Under the pieces are notes generated by a model. It worked only from the letters and a program-made list of their open reading frames with translations. It made no database searches and was not told the origin of the DNA. A stretch of 64,000 bases of DNA. Source: Flavobacteriaceae bacterium (lineage in GTDB: Bacteria > Bacteroidota > Bacteroidia > Flavobacteriales > Flavobacteriaceae). Position 1 is the stretch's first letter, and every line of letters begins with the position of its first letter. Shown here in pieces: positions 42,188-49,990 of the stretch. The translations under genes were made by a program, and so were the position numbers. The stretch spans positions 1 through 64,000 of the forward strand of contig CANBOV010000002.1 in NCBI GenBank assembly GCA_947371275.1, read 5' to 3'.

Positions 42188-43189
42188 ATGAATAAATACT
42201 TATTTTTACTGTTACTATTTTTAGTTTATTCAAACCTTTGTTATTCTCAACTTGAGTCGGCAACAATAGAGGGAACTACTCAAGGCACTACTTATCATAT
42301 TACTTATTTGGATACCAAACACCGAAATTTACAACCCGAAATTGAAAAAATATTAGTTGATTTTGATTTTTCTGTGTCCACGTACAATCCTTTTTCAATA
42401 ATAACAAGAGTTAATCGAAATGATAACGATGTAAAAGTGGACCGCTATTTTAAAACTTGTTTTAAGAAAGCCAAAGAGGTATGGAAAAACACGGATGGAG
42501 CCTTTGACCCAACGGTATTACCTTTAACCAATGCATGGGGATTTGGTCCTGGAAAGAAAGAAAAAATTGAAAAGGAGAAAATAGATAGTATTTTACAGTT
42601 TGTTGGCTTTAATTTAATTGAATTAAAGGGTAATAGAATTATCAAAAAAGATCCACGTGTTGCCCTTGATTTTAATGCATTTGCACAAGGATATTCTGTA
42701 GATGTTGTTGCTGCGTTTCTAAACAAAAAAAACATTAAATCTTATATTGTAGAAATTGGAGGGGAGGTTTATGCTAAAGGATCAAATTTTGGCAAACCGT
42801 GGGAGATTGGTTTAGAGCAACCCAAAGACAACAAGGAAAGCATTAATCCCTTGCTTGCAAAAGTAATTTTGAACAATAGCGCGGTATCTACCTCGGGAAA
42901 CAACCGCAGGTATTTTATAGAGGATGGCGTAAAATATGCTCATCATTTAGATCCAAAAACAGGTTATCCTGCCAAAAACACTTTACTAACGGCATCCTTA
43001 TTTGCAAAAGACTGCATAACTACAGATGCTTATGCTACAGGAGTTTTAGTAATGGGTCTTGAAAAAGCTAAAGTATTTTTAAGTGTTCATCCGGAAATCA
43101 AAGCTTTTTTAATTTACAGTGATACAGCGGGCAACTATATGTTTTATAAAACTCCGGGGTTAGAATCTATAGTAACTGAATTGAAATAA
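42188..43189 (+). CDS. apbE: FAD:protein FMN transferase (ApbE family)
   Basis: GTTQGTTYHITY, ALDFNAFAQGYSVDVVAAFL, IEIGGEVYAKG-like VEIGGEVYAKG, HHLDPKTGYPA, TTDAYATGVLVMG. Confidence 0.95.
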   Translation: MNKYLFLLLLFLVYSNLCYSQLESATIEGTTQGTTYHITYLDTKHRNLQPEIEKILVDFDFSVSTYNPFSIITRVNRNDNDVKVDRYFKTCFKKAKEVWKNTDGAFDPTVLPLTNAWGFGPGKKEKIEKEKIDSILQFVGFNLIELKGNRIIKKDPRVALDFNAFAQGYSVDVVAAFLNKKNIKSYIVEIGGEVYAKGSNFGKPWEIGLEQPKDNKESINPLLAKVILNNSAVSTSGNNRRYFIEDGVKYAHHLDPKTGYPAKNTLLTASLFAKDCITTDAYATGVLVMGLEKAKVFLSVHPEIKAFLIYSDTAGNYMFYKTPGLESIVTELK

Positions 43190-43220
43190 AAAAAACAGCA
43201 TCCCAAAGGATGCTGTTTTT
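43190..43220. terminator. Bidirectional Rho-independent terminator
   Basis: AAAAAAACAGCATCC-CAAA-GGATGCTGTTTTTA between convergent apbE and DUF2271 genes. Confidence 0.9.
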
Positions 43221-43247
43221 ATATTGCATAAGTTCAAAGTACTTCTC

Positions 43248-44045
43248 TTATTTATCTAATAAAACTTTGTAGGTTGAAGTTCCGTTATCATTTGTTACGT
43301 TAATAAGGTATTCACCATTTGCATAACTTGATAAATCAATTCTTTTAGATGATTTAGCATTATCATCAGAAGTAATGTTTTCGCTATAAATAGTAGCGCC
43401 TAATAGATTTACTACTTTAACATTTTTAACCTCATTTTTAAAGTTAAGGTTAAATATTCCATTTGAAGGATTTGGATACACTACTACTTCCGGAGATAGA
43501 TTAAAATCAGCAATTGCTAAAGGTACTGGAGTCCATGAATACGACATTCCTGTAAAATTAGTATCTGCAGTCACGGGAGTTGAAGCTATTGCTGTTGGTC
43601 CTTTTGTGAAGGTAATATATTTAGTAGCTGTACCTGCAGTACCATGATCCCATGTTTCTTGCACGGCTACTCTAAAATTTCCATCTGCGACAAGCACTCC
43701 AGAAACATTTTTACCATCCCAAGTTACGGTAGTGGCTGCCATACTTGACAATGTAGTTGTAGTTGTAATTCCTGTTACATTACCAGCTGCAGCGGTATTC
43801 CATGTAGGAAGGTGATTACTTTGTGTGTTTTTACCTCTAACTAATAAAGACTTTACAAACGTCCAAGTCGTACCTGTAGAGTTATATTCAATCCAAATTG
43901 CTAAACATCTTTTAGTACCAGAATAAGTTGTAGCATGCGCGGTCTGATTAACGGTAAAAGAATACGTTCCCGCGGTTTGCCCTTTCACTGACATAGAAAT
44001 GCATAGTAAAAAGGTTAATCCTAATAATTTGTAATTTGCTTTCAT
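43248..44045 (-). CDS. Secreted DUF2271-like protein with T9SS type A C-terminal sorting domain
   Basis: KRCLAIWIEYNSTGTTWTFVKSLLVRGKNTQSNHLPTW resembles DUF2271; C-terminus VYPNPSNGIFNLNF...GEYLINVTNDNGTSTYKVLLDK is a Por secretion tail. Confidence 0.82.
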   Translation of the reverse strand: MKANYKLLGLTFLLCISMSVKGQTAGTYSFTVNQTAHATTYSGTKRCLAIWIEYNSTGTTWTFVKSLLVRGKNTQSNHLPTWNTAAAGNVTGITTTTTLSSMAATTVTWDGKNVSGVLVADGNFRVAVQETWDHGTAGTATKYITFTKGPTAIASTPVTADTNFTGMSYSWTPVPLAIADFNLSPEVVVYPNPSNGIFNLNFKNEVKNVKVVNLLGATIYSENITSDDNAKSSKRIDLSSYANGEYLINVTNDNGTSTYKVLLDK

Positions 44046-44065
44046 CTATTATGATATTTTAAATG

Positions 44066-44599
44066 TTATTTATTTTCTAAGGTTAATTTTATGTTGATTT
44101 TTGAAGTTTCCGCTAGTGTTTTTTTAGCTAATGCGGGCACCTCAATTTTGTAATCTGAAAGTTTAATAACGAAGTTTCCTGCTATGGTTACTTTACCTCC
44201 ATCATTTGCTACGGTTACTTTGGTTTTAACTTTATTGGTTACACCGTGAATAGTTAAATCACCTTCAGCATCATAGCTACCAGCTTTTCCATCGTATCCT
44301 ATAACTTTTCCATCAAAACTAGTTTTAGGAAACTTATCACTTTCCATGTAATTTTCATTGAAGTGTTCTTCCATTAATGGCGACTTAAACTTGAATGATT
44401 TTACCATACCTTGAACTACTAATTTTCCGGTACTTTTATCAAAAATACTAGACACGGTTTTATTGTTACCAATAACCTCATCAAGGGCACCTGGTACGGT
44501 AGCATCAAACTTAATCTCTCCCTCACGAGTTAACATTTTTTGAGAAAAAGTAGCACCTCCTATTAAAAGTGCGATAACTAAAATTGCGATTTTTTTCAT
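44066..44599 (-). CDS. YceI family protein
   Basis: Signal peptide; KFKSPLMEEHFNENYMESDKFPKTSFDGKV, GDLTIHGVTNKVKTKVTV. Confidence 0.92.
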   Translation of the reverse strand: MKKIAILVIALLIGGATFSQKMLTREGEIKFDATVPGALDEVIGNNKTVSSIFDKSTGKLVVQGMVKSFKFKSPLMEEHFNENYMESDKFPKTSFDGKVIGYDGKAGSYDAEGDLTIHGVTNKVKTKVTVANDGGKVTIAGNFVIKLSDYKIEVPALAKKTLAETSKINIKLTLENK

Positions 44600-44634
44600 A
44601 ATATCTATTTATTGTGGTATTTTGTTACTAATTA

Positions 44635-44985
44635 TTAAGGTTGGTAACCCGTATTTTTCCATTGTAAAATCAATTTGATTTTAGCTTTAGAAAGTGGGGC
44701 ACCCCCTTTAGGCATTGTTTTGGTAGTATCTATGTCTCTTATAGTACTTCCAAATTCAATACTTTCTCTTATAGTGGTATAATCATAATATTCATTATAA
44801 CCTCCTTGTGATGTATTTCCTTGAAAGTGACATGTAGTACATTGACTATCGAACAATGGTTTAATGTTTTTTTCGAATGAAGGGTTTTCAACATATCCTC
44901 CTATTTCATCATAGGTATGAGAATCACACGAACTCCCTAGTATACTTATGAATACTGCTACTACTATTAATTTAAACTTTTTCAT
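44635..44985 (-). CDS. Monoheme cytochrome c-like lipoprotein
   Basis: Lipobox-like ILGSSC, heme motif CTTCH, possible distal ligand region KTMPKGGAPLS. Confidence 0.85.
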   Translation of the reverse strand: MKKFKLIVVAVFISILGSSCDSHTYDEIGGYVENPSFEKNIKPLFDSQCTTCHFQGNTSQGGYNEYYDYTTIRESIEFGSTIRDIDTTKTMPKGGAPLSKAKIKLILQWKNTGYQP

Positions 44986-44987
44986 AA

Positions 44988-45854
44988 TTAAAATACTCTA
45001 TACATGTTAAACCCAAAAAATATACCTCTTTGTCCTTGGTCCCAAGTCCCTAAACCATTTGTAAAATAGGCTACATCATTCATAGCTTGGCTATTAGAGA
45101 ACAATAATTGGAATATGTGACCTCCTGTATCAATATCCATACCAATAGACAATGGATTGTGATATGGACTTTCTTTCATTGTATTAAGACGGGCAGCATA
45201 GTCCATATTAACACTAATTCTTTTAGAAACTTTTAGTCTACCACCAGCCGCTACTAAGAATTGATCTTTCTTTTCTTCTGTTGGTTCGTATAAATTTTTA
45301 TGTACAAATATTGGGTCAATCTCTAATGAAAAAGACTCACTTAACTTACTTGAAATCAACAATTGTGAAGTGAATGCTAAACGGTCTGAAAATTTCAATG
45401 CAGGATCAATTTCTTTTTTCAATGCGCTGTTGGCATCTAAGGTATTGTAAACGGCAATAGTGAAAGGAAAACCATTTTCCATTTGATTTGCAATTCGAAG
45501 TTTAGAAGCTAGCTCATAAGTCTTGTTATAAGTATGTCTAGACATTCCAAGAGACCACCAATTTGTTACTCCATAAATACCTCCAATTTTTGTATAGGCA
45601 GCGTCTAAACCAAAGAAATTATCTAATCCTTTAGTACAATCTCCGAAGCGGTGAGAGACTAAGAAATACCAATCATTTTTAGCTGGTAATTTAGTAGACT
45701 GAATATTACATATTTGTAATCCTTTGAAAGCAGCAGAAGCCGCTACCTTTTCTTTTGGCGCTGAGTCGAGTTCTTTCATCAGGTCGTCTTGAGCACTTGC
45801 TACATTGAAAGCAAATAACAAAAGTGCTGAGCTCGCAATTTTAATTAATTTCAT
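44988..45854 (-). CDS. DUF5777-like outer-membrane beta-barrel protein
   Basis: STKLPAKNDWYFLVSHRFGDCTKGLDNFFGLD; C-terminal barrel with aromatic end NMYRVF. Confidence 0.75.
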   Translation of the reverse strand: MKLIKIASSALLLFAFNVASAQDDLMKELDSAPKEKVAASAAFKGLQICNIQSTKLPAKNDWYFLVSHRFGDCTKGLDNFFGLDAAYTKIGGIYGVTNWWSLGMSRHTYNKTYELASKLRIANQMENGFPFTIAVYNTLDANSALKKEIDPALKFSDRLAFTSQLLISSKLSESFSLEIDPIFVHKNLYEPTEEKKDQFLVAAGGRLKVSKRISVNMDYAARLNTMKESPYHNPLSIGMDIDTGGHIFQLLFSNSQAMNDVAYFTNGLGTWDQGQRGIFFGFNMYRVF

Positions 45855-45868
45855 TTTGACTTTTTTTA

Positions 45869-46309
45869 TTATTTATTTAGATTACATTGGTCTAATTTCA
45901 ATTCGCCTAGAAGGTCATCGTAACCCACTACACGTCCTTTTATCGTTACTGCTTGTCCTACTTTTAAAGAAGCATCTGCAGCAATTAAGCTACAGTTTAC
46001 AGTCTGATCTAAGATTACTTCTTTATTACTGAGAGAAGTAATTGTTCCAGATACTGCTACTGGTTTTTCTAAGTATTTTTTATTTGATGCTTCTGTATTG
46101 GCAGTAAATTCGGCCACAATATTTTTGGTCGTAATAGTGAAAGCTGCTGCTTCAGATTGTACATCTCTTTTACCATAACTGTACACTAAATAATTCTTTA
46201 CATAAGGAAAAGCTACAACTCCTGCTATCACCAGCAAAATAAGGAACACTACAATTTTATTCTTTTTTTTCATTTTACTAAATTCTATTTTTAAAAAATT
46301 GGCATGCAA
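45869..46309 (-). CDS. Membrane-anchored OB-fold (tRNA_anti-like) protein; start probably at MKKKNKIVV
   Basis: Single N-terminal TM then KYLEKPVAVSGTITSLSNKEVILDQTVNCSLIAADASLKVGQAVTIKGRVVGYDDLLGELKLDQC. Confidence 0.75.
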   Translation of the reverse strand: MHANFLKIEFSKMKKKNKIVVFLILLVIAGVVAFPYVKNYLVYSYGKRDVQSEAAAFTITTKNIVAEFTANTEASNKKYLEKPVAVSGTITSLSNKEVILDQTVNCSLIAADASLKVGQAVTIKGRVVGYDDLLGELKLDQCNLNK

Positions 46310-46564
46310 ATAAATAATTATTAAAACCTAAAAACAAATATTTGGATGTTTTCAATAAAACAAACAACTACTGTTCTACCCTACCTGTATTTTTAAAAAA
46401 ATATCCGTAAATGACAATAAAAAAGGGTTCAACCTACTTTATATTAAAAAAACCAAAGCAATTTCTTTCATTTAATTGTATTTGTATCGAGAATCTAATC
46501 TTTTAAAAATCAGTACTTATATACACACAAACACTAAACAATCACGATGAATAATACCCTATCT

Positions 46565-46597
46565 CATTTTTTCTTAAGATTATCTTAAGAAGAAATG
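46565..46597. repeat. 33-nt near-perfect palindrome (15-bp arms, TTA spacer)
   Basis: CATTTTTTCTTAAGA-TTA-TCTTAAGAAGAAATG; one arm mismatch (G-T wobble). Confidence 0.85.
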
Positions 46598-46619
46598 AAA
46601 ACTTATCAATGTAAGAAAT

Positions 46620-48821
46620 TTACATAATTAACAAGCCAAACTCTTGCAAAGACTTTATTGGTTTTGAGAACCAAAACAATTCAAAATCTTCAAAGAGCAA
46701 TTCAAAATCGGCTTTAATATTGGCAAAGGTAGTAGTCTTCACTAGCGGAATCGTTATATTTTTATTGTGAATTGTTATAGAATTTAATGTTTTCAATAGC
46801 CACTCCCCTTTCTCTCTATCTATATTAATTTCGATTGCTTTTTTTCTATCTTGAAACAGCAGGCGCATCATTTCCCAGGAAGATCCTTTTTTGGATTTAG
46901 TATAGACCTCAACCTCTGGTAGGTTTCCCAACCAAATTACTTTGGAGGACGGTTTTATAGTGAAGTACTCTTCGGTTTCTAGCGCCGATTGAATAAAATT
47001 GGGTTTTATAGTAGTTTTTGGGATTTTAAAATCGAACCAATCTTTTAATTCATAGTCTAATCCGATGCCGTGCATGAAGTTGAAGAGTGACTTTTTGAGT
47101 CCGAAGCTAAATTTATCATGATCTATTCCTGTTTTGTCTATGAATTGGACATCATTATTGGCAAAGGAAATCACGTTTGGTTTTGGAATAACGGCAAATT
47201 CTTCTGGATTCATTCCGACTGGGCTATGGGCAGTCATGGCGAATTGGTGCCAGAAACCCGATTGAATGATGCCTAATTCGAACAATTGGCGTACCATTTC
47301 GAGGCTATCTATGGTTTCTTGAACAGTTTGCGTTGGATATCCATACATTAAGTAGGCATGCACCATGATGCCTGAATCGGTGAAATTACGTGTAACTTGG
47401 GCTACTTGTGCTACCGTAACCCCTTTTTGTATTAGGTCTAATAATCGATCGGATGCTACTTCAAGTCCGCCAGAGACGGCTATACACCCACTGGCTTGCA
47501 AGAGCATGCAAAGGTCACGGGTAAAGTTTTTCTCAAAACGAATATTGGTCCACCAAGTGACTGTTAGCTTACGTCGGATAATTTCTAGGGCAACTTCGCG
47601 CATTAGGGCTGGAGGTGCTGCTTCGTCTACAAAATGGAAACCACTTTCTCCTGTTTGTTCTATAAGTTGCTGCATCCTATCGACTAGGGTCATGGCAGCT
47701 ATTGGTTCGTAGAGTTTGATATAATCTAACGAAATATCGCAGAAGGTACATTTCCCCCAGTAGCAGCCGTGTGCCATGGTGAGTTTATTCCAACGACCAT
47801 CGCTCCAGAGGCTGTGCATGGGATTTGCAATTTCTATTACGGAGATGTACTGCTGCAGGGGTAAATCGGAGTAATCAGGTGTCCCTACTTCGCTTTGTTT
47901 GTAATCAGCTTTTGACGTTGTATTTAGGTACACTACTTCGTTATTATCTAGGCACAAGGTTCTTTTGAATTCTGCTTGAATCGAGGGCTGAGAAATTGAT
48001 TGGTATAGTAATTCAATGGGAAGCTCGCCGTCATCTAAGGTTATAAAATCAAAGAATTGGAAAACCCGATTGTCTTTAAGTTGGCGTAATTCAGTATTGG
48101 GGAAGCCACCACCCATGGCAATTTTAAGGGACGGATATTGTTTTTTTAGGAATTGGGCGCTACGAAAAGCGCTGTAAAGATTCCCTGGGAATGGTACTGA
48201 GAAGCAGACCAGTTTGGGCTGTACTTCCTTTATTCTTTCGCTTAAAATCTGCAAGGCTATACCATCAATATAAGTCTTATCGCTTTGTAGGGAAGTGTAG
48301 AGTTCGTCGAAGCTATTGGCACTGCGTCCTAGGCGTTCGGCATACCGGCTGAAACCAAAGTTTTCATCTACACATTCTATTATGAAATCGGACAAATCTT
48401 CAAGATATAAAGTGGCTAGGTGTTTGGCTTTGTCCTGCATTCCCATGGTGCCGAAGGCCCATTCCATATCGTCTAATTGATCAAAACGGGAGGCTTCGGG
48501 CAGGAAGTTACCGCTACAGATTAGCCTTGCTAGGGTATGATTTTTACCTTGTAGGAAAAGCATAACCGCTTCAATAGTATTGGTGTAGACTTCGTTCAAT
48601 TGTGCTATACGCTGCGCATTGGCCGATTGTGGTGTTGCTGCTGCTTGGAATACTTTGATTAATCCATGTTTAGAAAACAGTTTGTTAATCACTTCAATCC
48701 CAAGGTCCATTTGGTAGGACGGAATGTTTTTGGTATTGAGAAACCCTTTCAAATAGGCCGTTGCGGGATAGGGCGTATTGAGTTGGGTAAATGGAGGCGT
48801 GATTAAAAGTAAGTCTTTCAT
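46620..48821 (-). CDS. B12-binding-domain radical SAM protein with CX4CX2C motif
   Basis: N-terminal ITPPFTQLNTPYPATAYLKGFL, KIAMGGGFPNTELR; cluster motif HGCYWGKCTFCD; SGGLEVASDRLLDLIQKG. Confidence 0.9.
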   Translation of the reverse strand: MKDLLLITPPFTQLNTPYPATAYLKGFLNTKNIPSYQMDLGIEVINKLFSKHGLIKVFQAAATPQSANAQRIAQLNEVYTNTIEAVMLFLQGKNHTLARLICSGNFLPEASRFDQLDDMEWAFGTMGMQDKAKHLATLYLEDLSDFIIECVDENFGFSRYAERLGRSANSFDELYTSLQSDKTYIDGIALQILSERIKEVQPKLVCFSVPFPGNLYSAFRSAQFLKKQYPSLKIAMGGGFPNTELRQLKDNRVFQFFDFITLDDGELPIELLYQSISQPSIQAEFKRTLCLDNNEVVYLNTTSKADYKQSEVGTPDYSDLPLQQYISVIEIANPMHSLWSDGRWNKLTMAHGCYWGKCTFCDISLDYIKLYEPIAAMTLVDRMQQLIEQTGESGFHFVDEAAPPALMREVALEIIRRKLTVTWWTNIRFEKNFTRDLCMLLQASGCIAVSGGLEVASDRLLDLIQKGVTVAQVAQVTRNFTDSGIMVHAYLMYGYPTQTVQETIDSLEMVRQLFELGIIQSGFWHQFAMTAHSPVGMNPEEFAVIPKPNVISFANNDVQFIDKTGIDHDKFSFGLKKSLFNFMHGIGLDYELKDWFDFKIPKTTIKPNFIQSALETEEYFTIKPSSKVIWLGNLPEVEVYTKSKKGSSWEMMRLLFQDRKKAIEINIDREKGEWLLKTLNSITIHNKNITIPLVKTTTFANIKADFELLFEDFELFWFSKPIKSLQEFGLLIM

Positions 48822-49016
48822 AGTTTTCTACGGTCAACAAATTTAGTTTAACTTTTTATAGATAACTAAGATTGAGGGTTATAAAAATAGCAAAATGTAA
48901 GAATAAAAGTTGTAGTACTTGTAATAACAAGCTATTAAAGCAATGTAAAAACGAGCGTAACACTAGACAGAGTAAGCGTTACCTATATCTTAGCTATAGC
49001 TTATCCTAGTGGTATC

Positions 49017-49071
49017 TATGAAGTAAGTATGGAGTAACTATGGAGTAACTATGGAGCAACTATGGAGTAAC
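49017..49071. repeat. Five tandem 11-bp units, consensus TATGGAGTAAC
   Basis: TATGAAGTAAG / TATGGAGTAAC / TATGGAGTAAC / TATGGAGCAAC / TATGGAGTAAC in the intergenic region between the radical SAM and DUF4369 genes. Confidence 0.92.
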
Positions 49072-49193
49072 CCCTACTTACAAGGCTACAAAATACTATA
49101 TATCAATACTTTAAATAAAAACAAACCTAGACAAGGCTTACATTTATTTTGTAAGAATTTAAAATATTCTAAAAAAATCGATTTATAGGGAGG

Positions 49194-49907
49194 CTACCTT
49201 CCGTCTTTCTTTCTGGCGGCGATGTACTCGTTTAGTTTTTTACCGTAGAGCGATTTAGCCACTTTTGGAGACATTGATTTTTGGATGGTATCTAAGAATT
49301 TCAGGTTGATGTCGTAGATTTCTGCAAGGGTTACATAGGGTGCTACTTCGTGGTCTCCGTGGTTTACGGCAAAGTTGGTTGTATAAAGGTATTTTCTTTT
49401 GGTGATGCTTTTTTGCTCTTCCTCTATTCTATTGACTTCATTTGTGTTTTTAGTTTTAAAAGCATTGAATTTCTTTTCGATTAGCGTGAGGTCTTGGTCT
49501 ACAAATCTTGAGACTACTTTTTTATATTCGTCGTAAAGTTCTTGATTTTTGGAACCTGTTATCTTGGCATCGGCGGTAAAGAAATCGAGTGATGTTTCAA
49601 GGTTCATCGTTCCTTTTTCGGCAAAAAACGGAATGTTATTATCTAGCGAATTACTCACCCCTCGATCCAAGAACAAATAGAGCATTTCTGGAGACTTTAA
49701 ATCCAGTTCGGATGTGAAATGGGAATCGCCATTGATTTTGATGGTATCTAGAGCAATTAAGGTAGTGTCTTTAACACGTTGAATGTATAAGGTTCCTTTT
49801 TTTAATCCTTTAATATAACCGGTAAGGAGAAAATCTTTGGTTTGTTTTTTTTCGGAACAAGAGACCAATAAGATTACTAAAAAAAAGGCTAGGAAAGATT
49901 TATTCAT
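49194..49907 (-). CDS. DUF4369-like lipoprotein
   Basis: Lipobox LLVSCSEKK; FLLTGYIKGLKKGTLYIQRVKDTTLIALDTIKING is typical of DUF4369. Confidence 0.82.
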   Translation of the reverse strand: MNKSFLAFFLVILLVSCSEKKQTKDFLLTGYIKGLKKGTLYIQRVKDTTLIALDTIKINGDSHFTSELDLKSPEMLYLFLDRGVSNSLDNNIPFFAEKGTMNLETSLDFFTADAKITGSKNQELYDEYKKVVSRFVDQDLTLIEKKFNAFKTKNTNEVNRIEEEQKSITKRKYLYTTNFAVNHGDHEVAPYVTLAEIYDINLKFLDTIQKSMSPKVAKSLYGKKLNEYIAARKKDGR

Positions 49908-49934
49908 GATATTCTTTTTTTGGCAATAATACTA

Positions 49935-49972
49935 AAAAAACCTCAATTTGAAAGTCAAATTGAGGTTTTGAA
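49935..49972 (-). terminator. Rho-independent terminator downstream of the M61 peptidase
   Basis: CCTCAATTTGA-CTT-TCAAATTGAGGTTTTTTT on the minus strand. Confidence 0.88.
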
Positions 49973-49990
49973 ATTGTTCGTTACTAGGGT

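Noticed and set aside
47365-47712. 115-aa plus-strand ORF antisense to the radical SAM gene
   Set aside because: Shadow ORF; no signal beyond the absence of stops.
49017-49071. Tandem repeat considered as a CRISPR array
   Set aside because: Units are 11 bp with no spacers and no cas genes nearby.
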